Source: Cohnella endophytica
GTDB taxonomy: Bacteria > Bacillota > Bacilli > Paenibacillales > Paenibacillaceae
Assembly (NCBI RefSeq): GCF_003628305.1
Contig: NZ_RBZM01000014.1
Coordinates: 1-64,000, forward strand
Length of the DNA stretch: 64,000 nt
Direction: 5' to 3'
Positions 34,219 to 43,376 of the stretch are shown here, piece after piece. The position numbers and the translations under genes are program-made. Under the pieces are notes generated by a model, which was not told the origin of the DNA, searched no databases, and saw nothing but the letters and a program-made list of their open reading frames with translations. Each line of letters starts with the position of its first letter. Within the stretch, counting starts at the first letter, position 1.

Positions 34219-34383
34219 ATGTTGATTCACGAATACGCAACCTATAAAATATGGGAAAGCGATTTGCGGATAAGCGAGATTAGGTTGGCCAAAATGACAG
34301 GCGCAAGGAAAAGAAGCCGCGTAATCAAGCCCTTCTCGGCGCTGATCGTCCTGCTCGCGCACGTGATCGGAATTAGGAGCTAG
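34219..34383 (+). CDS. Small membrane protein (54 aa)
   Basis: A short ORF with a fair ribosome site (GGGAGGCGAAGAAAG) before ATG. The product has a mixed N-terminal half (MLIHEYATYKIWESDL), a very basic segment (GARKRSRV) and a C-terminal hydrophobic helix (SALIVLLAHVIGI). It resembles a tail-anchored small protein. It sits 36 nt upstream of the LysR-type gene on the same strand. No homologue comes to mind. Confidence 0.55.
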   Translation: MLIHEYATYKIWESDLRISEIRLAKMTGARKRSRVIKPFSALIVLLAHVIGIRS

Positions 34384-34419
34384 CATTGGCGACAGATGAG
34401 CTAAGGGGGGCTGTGCAGC

Positions 34420-35331
34420 GTGGATATCATCTACATGAGATCGTTCTTGGAGGTCGCGCGCTGCCAAAGCTTCACCAAAGCGGCGGAAAATCTCGGATAC
34501 GTGCAATCCAGCGTGACGGCGCAAATTCAAAAGCTGGAAAACGAATACGGAGTCGTCCTCTTCGAGAGATACGGCAGGTCGATGAGACTTACTTCGGCAG
34601 GCGAACAACTAAAAAATACTTTCGAACAAATTCTCGGCTTATACGACGATTCGATCAAGCTCGTGTCGCGCCAAGCCAAAGGTTTCCTGGAAATCGGATC
34701 GATCGAATCCCTTATGTCGTTTTTCCTGCCTCCCGTATTCCGCCGATTCTCCGAATGCTTCCCCGAGATGAACCTGCAGGCCCACACGTATTCCGACTCG
34801 AATATTTTGCAGGCGGTCCGGTCAGGCTCTATGGATATCGGCATCATCCTGGACCTTCCGGTCGAGGACGACGACATCGAAGTTATCACGGTACGGAAGG
34901 AACCGCTTGTCCTTGTCGCCATGCCGGGCCATCCCTTATGTTCCGCGCAGCCGATCGGTTTAGAGGAACTGGACGGCCAGTTCCTGATCGCTACGGAGCA
35001 AGATTGCAACTATCGCGCCGCGCTAGAGAGGCTGCTCGGAAGACACGGGGTCAGCTACCATATTCATCATGAATTCGGCAGCATGGAAGCGATCAAACAA
35101 TTCGTGGGCTACGGTCTTGGAATCGCGCTGCTTCCCCGGATTACGGTAACGAGAGAACTGAAGGAAGGGCAACTCGTCGAGTTGCCTTTCGCTCATCCCG
35201 ACATTACTTTCTTTACGCAAATTATTTATCATAAGAAAAAATGGCTTAGCCCCGCCATCCGCCACCTGATCGAACTGCTCATGGAAACGGGCGAACCGCG
35301 ATTGAACGACGCCTCCCCTAGAATCTCGTAA
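34420..35331 (+). CDS. LysR family transcriptional regulator
   Basis: A 303-residue LTTR: N-terminal winged helix (~1-60; MRSFLEVARCQSFTKAAENL, YVQSSVTAQIQKLE) and a periplasmic-binding-like effector domain (~88-290; LEIGSIESLM...LVAMPGHPL...GYGLGIALLPR). Effector and targets unknown. GTG start with AAGGGGGG 9 nt upstream. Unusually, no divergent partner gene adjoins; the upstream neighbour is a small co-directional ORF. Confidence 0.93.
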   Translation: MDIIYMRSFLEVARCQSFTKAAENLGYVQSSVTAQIQKLENEYGVVLFERYGRSMRLTSAGEQLKNTFEQILGLYDDSIKLVSRQAKGFLEIGSIESLMSFFLPPVFRRFSECFPEMNLQAHTYSDSNILQAVRSGSMDIGIILDLPVEDDDIEVITVRKEPLVLVAMPGHPLCSAQPIGLEELDGQFLIATEQDCNYRAALERLLGRHGVSYHIHHEFGSMEAIKQFVGYGLGIALLPRITVTRELKEGQLVELPFAHPDITFFTQIIYHKKKWLSPAIRHLIELLMETGEPRLNDASPRIS

Positions 35332-35340
35332 TGAACGAAA

Positions 35341-35381
35341 AATAACCCGCCCCGCGTCTTATACGCGGAGCGGGTTATCGT
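35341..35381. terminator. Bidirectional terminator (LysR gene / gal operon)
   Basis: AATAACCCGCnCCGCG pairs with CGCGGAGCGGGTTAT around a short loop, with T- and A-rich flanks, between convergent genes. Confidence 0.85.
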
Positions 35382-35399
35382 TATGGGTTGCGTTTCCGC

Positions 35400-36335
35400 T
35401 TATTTCTTGACGTGATCCGCGAGACGAACCAACGCTTCCTCATGCGCGATATTCCTAACGTCCAGGCCTTGAACGACTTTCCATTTCTCGACGTGCTCAA
35501 CCGTTTCTCCCGGAGAAACCTCTCGAAGCTCCCCCAAAGTTTCCAGTTCAAGCATCAAGCTGTTCGTGTACAGCTCGAAGGAAACGCCGAAATCGGGATA
35601 GCTTCCGCCCGATACGGGCTCGTAAGTCTTAATGAATGTATCTCCATGATTGCTGTAAGCCGCCCATCCCGCTTCGTTATCGCTTCCGAACTTGTAAGGA
35701 GTCGGACCTTCGCCTTGATCGACGAATATAGCGTCTTCGGAGAAGGATACTCGGGAGTCGTTCAGCCGGGTATACGGCCAGAGGATGAACCTTCTATTCG
35801 GCATTAGTCCGTTGGCGGAGCCGTTCATCGGCACGACCGCGCGGCCGCCGGCGCCCATGACGGACAACGCCCATGGCGCGAAGGAAATCGGCCAAGCCCC
35901 GTTATTGGTTATACGGTGAACGACCTTGATCCCCGCGGCATCCGCAGGAGCTAACTGAATCTCGATCTGTTTCGTAATCTGATTCCAAGTTTCTTCAACC
36001 GCGCTCAAGACGATCGTCGATTGCCCAATTTGCTTCCATTCGACCGGGGAGTTATCCGGATAAGTCGTGCGCGGAATGTGCTCGGGGCTCGTCCACAACC
36101 GATGGCCGCCGTAAATGTTCCACCTGCCGCCTCCGACGGGAGCAAAGGCGTCCCCCTCCTGCCCGATCCGGCTGTCCGTATCCTCGAAAAACAAATTCGT
36201 TCCGCCCGGGGAAGAAAGCCTAATGATTCGCGGTCCGAAATCGAGCGTAACCAGTAATTCCGCTTCGCCGTTGCTTAGGTATAAACAATTACCCCACCGG
36301 TCGTTCTGAACTTCCTTAATCGTAATCGTCGCCAT
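35400..36335 (-). CDS. Galactose-mutarotase-fold protein, last gene of gal operon
   Basis: A 311-residue beta-rich protein (DFGPRIIRLSSPGGTNLFFED, WNIYGGHRLWTSPE, PISFAPWALSVMGAGGRAVVP) with the look of a galactose mutarotase-like supersandwich. It is not a standard GalM, whose motifs differ. Its place after galK-galE-galT suggests it handles a galactose or galactoside anomer, or is a sugar sensor. ATG start; 46 nt downstream of galT. Functional call is inference from fold and context. Confidence 0.7.
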   Translation of the reverse strand: MATITIKEVQNDRWGNCLYLSNGEAELLVTLDFGPRIIRLSSPGGTNLFFEDTDSRIGQEGDAFAPVGGGRWNIYGGHRLWTSPEHIPRTTYPDNSPVEWKQIGQSTIVLSAVEETWNQITKQIEIQLAPADAAGIKVVHRITNNGAWPISFAPWALSVMGAGGRAVVPMNGSANGLMPNRRFILWPYTRLNDSRVSFSEDAIFVDQGEGPTPYKFGSDNEAGWAAYSNHGDTFIKTYEPVSGGSYPDFGVSFELYTNSLMLELETLGELREVSPGETVEHVEKWKVVQGLDVRNIAHEEALVRLADHVKK

Positions 36336-36381
36336 TGCGTCGCCGAGCCCCTCTCCGAACTCTTATTAGGTAAGTTGTAAC

Positions 36382-37980
36382 CTATGCCAGCCCTGCCGTT
36401 GCCAAGAACCTGAGGAATGCCGCGCGTCCGTTCTCGTTCCCCTTGTACACTCCGGCGTCCTGCAATACGGCGTAGAATTTGTCGCCCACGTCCGCCTGCA
36501 ATAACAAACTCACGGCCTCGTCGGACCCGTCCGTCCCGTACAGGTCGACAAGGTTCCAGATCCAGTCCGCATGCTTGTTTAACGGATGTTCGGGCTTCTC
36601 GAGGGCCTCTTCGTCATACGAGGCTCGTCCGGATAGAATATCCGCGATAAGGCCAAGCTCAGCTTGCAACCGTCCTGGCAACACCGCCAAGCCCATCACT
36701 TCAATGAGCCCGATATTTTCCTTCTTTATGTGATGAAGCTCTTGATGCGGATGGAAAATTCCGTCCGGATGTTCCGCGCTCGTACGATTGTTGCGGAGCA
36801 CCAAGTCCAACTCGTATTCTCCGTTATCCTTGAATCTTGCGATCGGCGTAATCGTGTTATGCTCGGTCCTTGCTCCGGCATTCTCGCTGAAGGCGATAAT
36901 GTCGGCGGAGGGGTCGCTGTAACCGCGCCATTGGGAGAGAACTTCCGTAGCGACGCTCAGAATCGCTTTTCGATTGGAGGAACGAAGTCTCAGAACGGAC
37001 ATCGGCCATTTGACGATTCCGAGCTTCACATCCGGTTCCAAAGCGCATGTCCGCCATTCCAGAACGTTCGCCTGCTCCATCGGGAACGTATGGCGTCCGC
37101 CTTGGAAGTGATCGTGGTCGAGAATCGAACCGCCTACGATCGGAAGATCGGCGTTCGAACCGATGAAATAATGCGGGAAATGCTCCACGAAATCCAACAA
37201 TCGGCTAAACGTCGCGGACGAGATTTGCATCGGAATATGCTCGCCGCGGAAAATAATGCTGTGCTCATTGTAATACACATAAGGCGAGTATTGAAAGTAC
37301 CAAGACTCCTCCCGCAGCTTCAAAGGCAGCACGCGCAAGTTCTGCCGCGCGGGATGATCAAGACGACCCGCATAGCCGACGTTTTCCTTGCATAACAAGC
37401 ATTTCGGATAGTTCGGCCGCTTCGATGCCATCGTCTTGAGCAACGCGATTTCTTTCGGATCTTTCTCCGGCTTGGACAGGTTAACCGTAATCTCCAGTTC
37501 GCCGTCCTCTGTACGGTGCTTCCAATAACCGTTCTTCCGAATTCTGTCCATGCGAATATAATTGGAATCGATGTTCAGCTTATAGAACCAATCGGTCGCC
37601 GCCGCCACTCCATGTTGCTCGGTCAGACGCCGGAATTCGCGCGCCGTCTCGGACGGTCTCGGGATCAGCAAGCCCATAATGCGGGCATCGAACAGATCGC
37701 GGTACGTAAGCGTATCATCCGGCACCAAGTTGAAGGCAACCGCGGCGTCGAGCAACGGCGCAAGCAATGGCACCGGGCTTTCCGGGAGATCGCCGGGCGC
37801 GATGAGCGCATTGTCCGCGGGTTCTTTCGTCTGGAACAAGTCCAATAAGGCATTGCGTGACGCTTCGATATCCAATGTATCGATAAGTCCGTTATGGTAA
37901 GCGAACGCTACCAGCCGTTCTATGGCTAGAGCCAACGATGATTCGGACGGAACGGCCGAGTTCGGCTCAGATGTGTTCAT
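36382..37980 (-). CDS. galT: UDP-glucose-hexose-1-phosphate uridylyltransferase (type II)
   Basis: A 532-residue GalT of the Gram-positive (class II) type, longer than the E. coli enzyme. Key blocks: PNYPKCLLCKENVGYAG, the GGSILDHDHFQGGRH stretch containing active-site histidines, HNTITPIARF and a HQELHHIKKENIGLIEVMGL block. Reaction: UDP-glucose plus galactose-1-phosphate to glucose-1-phosphate plus UDP-galactose (Leloir pathway). 26 nt downstream of galE, same operon. Confidence 0.96.
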   Translation of the reverse strand: MNTSEPNSAVPSESSLALAIERLVAFAYHNGLIDTLDIEASRNALLDLFQTKEPADNALIAPGDLPESPVPLLAPLLDAAVAFNLVPDDTLTYRDLFDARIMGLLIPRPSETAREFRRLTEQHGVAAATDWFYKLNIDSNYIRMDRIRKNGYWKHRTEDGELEITVNLSKPEKDPKEIALLKTMASKRPNYPKCLLCKENVGYAGRLDHPARQNLRVLPLKLREESWYFQYSPYVYYNEHSIIFRGEHIPMQISSATFSRLLDFVEHFPHYFIGSNADLPIVGGSILDHDHFQGGRHTFPMEQANVLEWRTCALEPDVKLGIVKWPMSVLRLRSSNRKAILSVATEVLSQWRGYSDPSADIIAFSENAGARTEHNTITPIARFKDNGEYELDLVLRNNRTSAEHPDGIFHPHQELHHIKKENIGLIEVMGLAVLPGRLQAELGLIADILSGRASYDEEALEKPEHPLNKHADWIWNLVDLYGTDGSDEAVSLLLQADVGDKFYAVLQDAGVYKGNENGRAAFLRFLATAGLA

Positions 37981-38006
37981 GTTGCGTTACCTCCTCAAAC
38001 CGACTA

Positions 38007-38993
38007 TTACTTCCCGTATCCGTTCGGATGTTGCTGATGCCAACGCCATGCGCTGCCGATGATGTCCTCGAGCTTCTCTCGACGCGGAGCCCATCCCAGT
38101 TCGTTGCGGGCGCGTGCGGAAGAGGCGATCAACACCGCCGGATCTCCCGCGCGGCGCGGTTCGATCTTCGCGGGAATGGAGTGGCCCGTCACTTGGCGGG
38201 AAACGTCCACTACCTGCTTCACGGAGTAACCATTGCCGCTTCCGAGATTGTAGATCGCGCTTTCTCCGCCTTCGCGCAACCGCTCAAGCGCGAGAATGTG
38301 CGCGTCCGCCAAGTCGCTGACGTGAATATAATCGCGTATGCAAGTGCCGTCTTCCGTCGGATAGTCGTCGCCGAAGACGGAGATGAATTCCCTTTGTCCG
38401 AGCGCTACTTGAAGGACCAAAGGTACGATATGCGTTTCCGGGCTGTGATCTTCGCCGATTCGGCCGGAATCATGCGCGCCTGCCGCATTGAAGTATCTGA
38501 GCGAGATGAACTTGATGCCGTGGGCGGTGTCGAACCAACGGATCATTTTCTCCATCGCAAGCTTCGTTTCCCCATACGCGTTCGTTGGAACGGTGCGGTC
38601 GTACTCGTCGATCGGAACCCGTTCCGGCTCTCCGTAAGTCGCCGCAGTCGAGGAGAATACGATGCGGGAAACGCCCGCCTTCTGCATCTGCTCCAGCAAG
38701 CATAACGTTCCGTAAACATTGTTGTGATAGTATTTCCCCGGATCCTTCATGCTCTCGCCCACTAGCGAATTCGCTGCGAAATGAATGACGCCATCGATAT
38801 CGTTCTCTTGAAAGACGCGCGCGAGGAAATCCGGGTCGCGCAGATCGCCTTCGTACAACTTGCCTCCGAGAATCGCTTCCCGGTGTCCTTGGTACATATT
38901 ATCGACGATGACGACTTGCTCTCCCTTTTCCAACAAAGCCGCTACCGCATGGGAACCGATATACCCCGCGCCACCCGTTACTAGAACCGCCAT
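38007..38993 (-). CDS. galE: UDP-glucose 4-epimerase
   Basis: A 328-residue extended SDR: NAD-binding GGAGYIGSHAV at the N-terminus, catalytic YGETKLAMEK (Tyr/Lys) with the upstream SSTAATYGEP serine, and the ALGQREFISVFGDDYPTEDGT signature of bacterial GalE. Interconverts UDP-galactose and UDP-glucose; also feeds cell-wall glycan synthesis. 3 nt downstream of galK. Confidence 0.97.
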   Translation of the reverse strand: MAVLVTGGAGYIGSHAVAALLEKGEQVVIVDNMYQGHREAILGGKLYEGDLRDPDFLARVFQENDIDGVIHFAANSLVGESMKDPGKYYHNNVYGTLCLLEQMQKAGVSRIVFSSTAATYGEPERVPIDEYDRTVPTNAYGETKLAMEKMIRWFDTAHGIKFISLRYFNAAGAHDSGRIGEDHSPETHIVPLVLQVALGQREFISVFGDDYPTEDGTCIRDYIHVSDLADAHILALERLREGGESAIYNLGSGNGYSVKQVVDVSRQVTGHSIPAKIEPRRAGDPAVLIASSARARNELGWAPRREKLEDIIGSAWRWHQQHPNGYGK

Positions 38994-38996
38994 CGT

Positions 38997-40187
38997 TTAC
39001 GCCTCCTCTTTCAATTCGCGAACGCCGTCGCCGATATCGCATACATAGAACGCCGGTTTAAGTCCGGTTGCCGCTTCGTATTTCTCGCCCACTTCGGAAA
39101 TAAATCGTTCGACGGAATCTTGATGAACCAACGACACCGTACAACCCCCGAAGCCTGCGCCCGTCATGCGCGAGCCGAGAACTCCCGGCACGGAACGCGC
39201 GGCGTCTACCATCGTATCCAACTCGATTCCCGTCACCTCGTACAAATCGCGCAAGGAATCATGAGAAGCGTTCATCAATCGGCCGAACGCGGCCAGATCA
39301 TTCGCCTTCAGTACTTCCATCGAGCGCGCTACGCGGTCGATTTCCTCCACGACGTGACGCGCGCGACGGCGAACCGTTTCGTCTTGAATCAGATGCTCGT
39401 TCGCTTCGTACTCCGCGAGCGTCAATTGTCCGAGCAGAGTAAGCTCGGGAAACGCTTGCTTTAATTGCTGAACGGCTTGCTCGCATTGCGAGCGGCGTTC
39501 GTTGTATTTGGAATCCACGAGCCCGCGGCGCTTGTTCGTATTGCCGATAACGAGCTTGTAATCTCCCGATTCGAATGGAACGAGCTCATACTTGAGCGTG
39601 TCGCAGTCCAACAGAATGGCATGATTCGCGCGGCCGTTCGCTACCGCGAACTGATCCATGATGCCGCATTTGACGCCGATGAATTCGTTCTCCGCATGCT
39701 GCGACCATACCGCGATCTGAACCGTATCCGTAGACTTGCCTTCCAGCGTCAGCAAGGCATATGCCGTTACGACCTCGATCGAAGCCGAAGAGGATAAGCC
39801 CGCGCCGTTCGGGATTTCGCCATGATATAAGAAATTATAGCTTTTGCTTAAGTCGATTCCTCGTTGCTTCAATTCCCATACGACGCCCTTAGGATAATTC
39901 GCCCAATCGTCCTCTTCCGAGAAAACGACGTCTTCTAACGACGATTCCTTGCCTTCCGGGAAATTCGTGGACGCGAAGCCAAGCTTGCGATCTTTCCTTG
40001 GAGCGATGAGCAGCGTAGTTCCGAACGTAAGCGCGGCCGGGAAAACGGAGCCGCCGTTATAATCCGTATGCTCGCCGATCAGATTGACCCGGCCAGGAGC
40101 GTGAAATACCGAAATCTCGGTTTCGTTGCCCCCGAACTGCTGAACGAACTTCATCTTCAACTCTGTTAGCTGTGCCATCTTGAGCAT
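38997..40187 (-). CDS. galK: Galactokinase
   Basis: A 396-residue GHMP kinase. Signature GRVNLIGEHTDYNGG, the ATP motif PNGAGLSSSASIEV, CGIMDQFAVANG and the C-terminal GSRMTGAGFGGC are intact. Phosphorylates galactose at O1. Start placed at ATG 40187 (AAGGAG 5 nt upstream); a second ATG 9 nt in gives the more usual MAQLTELK start. First gene of galK-galE-galT-mutarotase-like; divergent from the AraC regulator. Confidence 0.96.
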   Translation of the reverse strand: MLKMAQLTELKMKFVQQFGGNETEISVFHAPGRVNLIGEHTDYNGGSVFPAALTFGTTLLIAPRKDRKLGFASTNFPEGKESSLEDVVFSEEDDWANYPKGVVWELKQRGIDLSKSYNFLYHGEIPNGAGLSSSASIEVVTAYALLTLEGKSTDTVQIAVWSQHAENEFIGVKCGIMDQFAVANGRANHAILLDCDTLKYELVPFESGDYKLVIGNTNKRRGLVDSKYNERRSQCEQAVQQLKQAFPELTLLGQLTLAEYEANEHLIQDETVRRRARHVVEEIDRVARSMEVLKANDLAAFGRLMNASHDSLRDLYEVTGIELDTMVDAARSVPGVLGSRMTGAGFGGCTVSLVHQDSVERFISEVGEKYEAATGLKPAFYVCDIGDGVRELKEEA

Positions 40188-40356
40188 CCTCTCTCCTTGG
40201 AACCGTTGTTTGTATTCAGTATAACGAAATACGGCCATCTTGAGAAATGGCGGGATATGCTTTACATATGGAGAAATGTGACTTTCCGAGACCAAAACAA
40301 ACCCCTTTCATGGTATGATAGTCCTATTCAATCCAAGCAGACGAAGGTGGTTTCGC

Positions 40357-41241
40357 ATGAGCACAATCCCCACATACCGCGTCGCGTCTAACCCCGTTAG
40401 ATTTCTTGCCCGGGAGCTCACCGTGCTGTTCGCCGGAGAAAGCCAAACAAACCCGTTGCATCGCATTGGGCCTAAAGTCGTCGATTATTACTTGCTTCAT
40501 CATGTGCTATCGGGCAAAGGAGTGTTTCGCGCGGGGGATTTCGAAGCCGAGCTGACGGCCGGGGACAGCTTCCTGATCCACCCCGGACAGCTCTTTCATT
40601 ATGTCTCGGACGAGGCAGAGCCTTGGAGATACCGATGGGTTGCATTCGCGGGCACGCAGGCGGAAGCTCTCGTCGCGGAAGCCGGGATAGGCCCTTCCAG
40701 GCCAGTCGTCCGGTCAGGAGCCAGTCGCACGCCCGGAGATCGCTGCCGCTCCGTCTACGAAGCATTCCGCGAGCGCGGAAGCTCCGCGTCGCTCGCGGCG
40801 ACCGGGCACCTTCATTTGCTGTTCGCGGGACTGCAAGAAGCCGTCGCCGAGGGAACGACAGACGCACTACGCCCTGATTCGCACAGCGAAGAACTCGTGC
40901 GCCAAGTGGCCGGATATTTATCAACGCAATACGCGGAGCCGATCTCGATCGAAGGCATGGCGGAGTCGTTAGGTTACAATCGCGCGTATTTGTCCAGACT
41001 CTTCAAGCAGCGCACGGGGGTCTCGCCCGTCACTTTCCTTACCAGGCAACGCGTCGACCACGGTCGGCGTTTATTGCGCGAGCGACCGGAATTGACCGTG
41101 GAGCAGATCGCCTCCTCCGTTGGTTTTCAGGACGCGTTATATTTCTCCAAGCAATTCCGCCGCTGGTACGGGCAGGCGCCGACGGATTATCGAGCATCCG
41201 TCGGCACTGCTCCGATCCGAAAGCCGCACCTATCCCCCTAA
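40357..41241 (+). CDS. AraC family transcriptional regulator (cupin sensor)
   Basis: A 294-residue regulator: N-terminal AraC cupin domain (~30-150; LHHVLSGKGVFRAGDF, LIHPGQLFHYVSD) and two C-terminal HTH motifs (~190-285; SIEGMAESLGYNRAYLSRLFKQ, TVEQIASSVGFQDALYFSKQF). ATG 40357 has AAGGTGG 6 nt upstream. Divergent placement next to galK makes it the likely galactose-responsive activator, with operators in the 170-nt gap. It converges with asparaginase, the stops overlapping by 4 nt. Confidence 0.93.
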   Translation: MSTIPTYRVASNPVRFLARELTVLFAGESQTNPLHRIGPKVVDYYLLHHVLSGKGVFRAGDFEAELTAGDSFLIHPGQLFHYVSDEAEPWRYRWVAFAGTQAEALVAEAGIGPSRPVVRSGASRTPGDRCRSVYEAFRERGSSASLAATGHLHLLFAGLQEAVAEGTTDALRPDSHSEELVRQVAGYLSTQYAEPISIEGMAESLGYNRAYLSRLFKQRTGVSPVTFLTRQRVDHGRRLLRERPELTVEQIASSVGFQDALYFSKQFRRWYGQAPTDYRASVGTAPIRKPHLSP

Positions 41242-42248
41242 GTCAAGTCGAACGTCGCTTCCCAACTGCCGGCAAGCTCCTTCGCATCGTTCCGGAATTC
41301 GGAAGGGAATACGGACTCCAGCTTGCTTCGAGTGTCCTCCGAGATGCCGCCTAGTTGCGAGAGGATGGTTTTGACGATATGCGGCCAGGCGATCTCGGTG
41401 CCGTCCGAAACGGCAAGCGCCACGCCAAGCCGCTCCTTTCGCAATCCGAACGCGAACACGCCGTGGGCGCCGCTCTTCGCGATGACGTTCGGATCTTCCA
41501 GCAAGATGCTGGCCAGACGGTAACGACCTTCGACAAGCTCCGGATAGGCATGCATGGCGGCGGTTATGCGAATAGCCCCGGCGATCGATGCCCCATCCTT
41601 CGCGAGCTCCGGGCTGGCCAGCCTTCCGTAAGCGAGCGCCAGTCGGCCAAGCGGCATGGCCGCTACCGGAAATCCGCAACCGTCTTTGCCGATCGTTACT
41701 TGTTCTCTTTCCGCACCCGTCCAAAGCTTCAAACGACGAACGATCTCTTGTTGCGCGGGGTGATCGGGATGGATATAGCCTTCAAGCGGCCAGCCCTTGA
41801 GCTTGCTCCAAGCGAGAACGCCGAGATGTTTGCCCGCGCACGTATGAAATAACTTGCGCGGTTTCCCTCCCGCGGCCGCATATTCATCCCTGGCTTGACG
41901 GCCGACCGGCATAGTCGGCTGTATAGCGAGCAAATCCTCGTCCAACCCCGTTAAGCTCAGGAATTTCTCCAACGTAGCGATCTGTTCTTTGCTTCCCCGG
42001 TGGGATGCCGCCATCAGCGCCAAATTTCTTTCTTCGTAGCCATAAGCTTCCGCCGCTCCGTCCAACAAAGAAGCGATCGCTTGAATCGGTTTGGCGGTCG
42101 AACGGACGTAAGTTGCCGAACGGACATCTCCCCATTCATGCAGCGTTTGGCCGTCCACGGCCGAAACAATGCTAATCCGTCCCCGGTGAACGTTCTCCGT
42201 CAAGCCTCCGCGTTTCATTATAATCAAAGGTTTGTCCTGTATCGTCAT
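41238..42248 (-). CDS. Asparaginase of the thermolabile/Rhizobium type (PF06089-like)
   Basis: A 336-residue protein with features of the third class of asparaginases (Rhizobium AnsA type), structurally a beta-lactamase/glutaminase-like fold rather than the classical AnsA/AnsB: VRSTAKPIQAIASLLDG, MAASHRGSKEQIA, HTCAGKHLGVLAWSK, GKDGCGFPVAAMPLG. Expected reaction: L-asparagine to aspartate and ammonia. No signal peptide, so cytoplasmic. The N-terminal block VHRGRISIVSAVDG is typical. Confidence 0.9.
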   Translation of the reverse strand: MTIQDKPLIIMKRGGLTENVHRGRISIVSAVDGQTLHEWGDVRSATYVRSTAKPIQAIASLLDGAAEAYGYEERNLALMAASHRGSKEQIATLEKFLSLTGLDEDLLAIQPTMPVGRQARDEYAAAGGKPRKLFHTCAGKHLGVLAWSKLKGWPLEGYIHPDHPAQQEIVRRLKLWTGAEREQVTIGKDGCGFPVAAMPLGRLALAYGRLASPELAKDGASIAGAIRITAAMHAYPELVEGRYRLASILLEDPNVIAKSGAHGVFAFGLRKERLGVALAVSDGTEIAWPHIVKTILSQLGGISEDTRSKLESVFPSEFRNDAKELAGSWEATFDLT

Positions 42249-42296
42249 CGTATTCTCATCTCGATTCTCTATGATCGTTATACTATCCTAACACAA

Positions 42297-42328
42297 ACAA
42301 AAGACCGACCCAACATCGGTCAGTCTTC
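42297..42328 (-). terminator. Terminator of the PMT-GT2 operon
   Basis: On the minus strand AAGACTGACCGA pairs with TCGGTCTT (one looped base) around GTTGGG and is followed by TTGTTTGTG. It lies 30 nt past the GT2 stop. Confidence 0.75.
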
Positions 42329-42359
42329 TGCGCGAATGTTCGCATTGGAAACGTGCTGC

Positions 42360-43361
42360 CTAACGATATGCCCTTTCGCCGACTTTGACGATATCCCGCT
42401 CCCTGGAAGGCTCGTCCTCGATCGAAGCGAAATTGATCGCTTCCGATACGAGATACAGCGGGCGTCCTTTCGACTCTTCGTATGTTCGGCCGATATACTC
42501 GCCGAGGACGCCGAGCAACGACAAGGTGATCCCATGGAACAGCAAGCTGATCGCGACCAACGAGGTCCACCCCTGCTGCGTCGAGTGGGTGAAGAAGTGC
42601 TGATAAAGCACGACGAACAAATAGACGAAACCGATCGCGGACAAGACGAAACCGAGTACGCTCGCGATCTTCAGCGGCTTCGTGGAGAACGACGTCATCG
42701 CGTCCAGCGATAGCTTGATCATTTTGCGAAGCGGATACTTAGTCTCTCCCGCGAATCGCTCGTCGCGCACGTAATCGACGGAGGTTTGCTTGAAGCCGGC
42801 CCAACTGACCATCCCGCGAATGAAACGGCTACGCTCTCTCATCGAAGTGAGCGCGTCGCATACTTTGCGGTCCATAAGCCGGAAATCTCCCGTATCGACG
42901 GGAATGTTAACCGAAGTCATAGAACGGAGGAGCCGATAGAACATCGCGGCCGTCAATTTCTTGAACGCGGATTCGCCTTTCCGTTCGATTCGCTTCCCGT
43001 ATACGACGTCGTAGCCTTCGCGCCAACGAGCAACCATATCGGCAATAAGCTCCGGCGGGTCTTGAAGGTCCGCGTCGATCAACACGACGGTCCGCCCGCT
43101 CGAGTGGTCCATTCCCGCGGTTACGGCGATCTGGTGACCGAAGTTGCGGGAAAACTCCACTAATTTCACGCTTGAGTCCGTCGCGCATAGATTTCTCACG
43201 ATGTCCGCCGTCCGATCGCGGCTGCCGTCATTCACGAACACGATCTCGTAAGTTTCTCCCAAGCTGTCCAATACCGTCTTCAAACGCCGGTACGTTACTT
43301 CGATGACTTCTTCCTCGTTGTACATCGGAACGACAACGGAAAGGAAACATCCTTTCGCCAC
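42360..43361 (-). CDS. Membrane GT2 glycosyltransferase (DPM1/CsbB-like)
   Basis: A 333-residue family 2 glycosyltransferase: N-terminal GT-A domain with VVVPMYNEEEVI, DADLQDPPELI (DxD) and GDFRLMDRKVCDAL, then two transmembrane helices (~232-255, ~268-290). It resembles polyprenyl-phosphate sugar transferases that charge undecaprenyl phosphate for export. The neighbour is a protein mannosyltransferase needing a polyprenyl-P-sugar donor, so this enzyme probably makes that donor. GTG start with AAGGGG, 15 nt after the PMT gene. Confidence 0.92.
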   Translation of the reverse strand: MAKGCFLSVVVPMYNEEEVIEVTYRRLKTVLDSLGETYEIVFVNDGSRDRTADIVRNLCATDSSVKLVEFSRNFGHQIAVTAGMDHSSGRTVVLIDADLQDPPELIADMVARWREGYDVVYGKRIERKGESAFKKLTAAMFYRLLRSMTSVNIPVDTGDFRLMDRKVCDALTSMRERSRFIRGMVSWAGFKQTSVDYVRDERFAGETKYPLRKMIKLSLDAMTSFSTKPLKIASVLGFVLSAIGFVYLFVVLYQHFFTHSTQQGWTSLVAISLLFHGITLSLLGVLGEYIGRTYEESKGRPLYLVSEAINFASIEDEPSRERDIVKVGERAYR

Positions 43362-43376
43362 AAGAAAATCCCCTTT

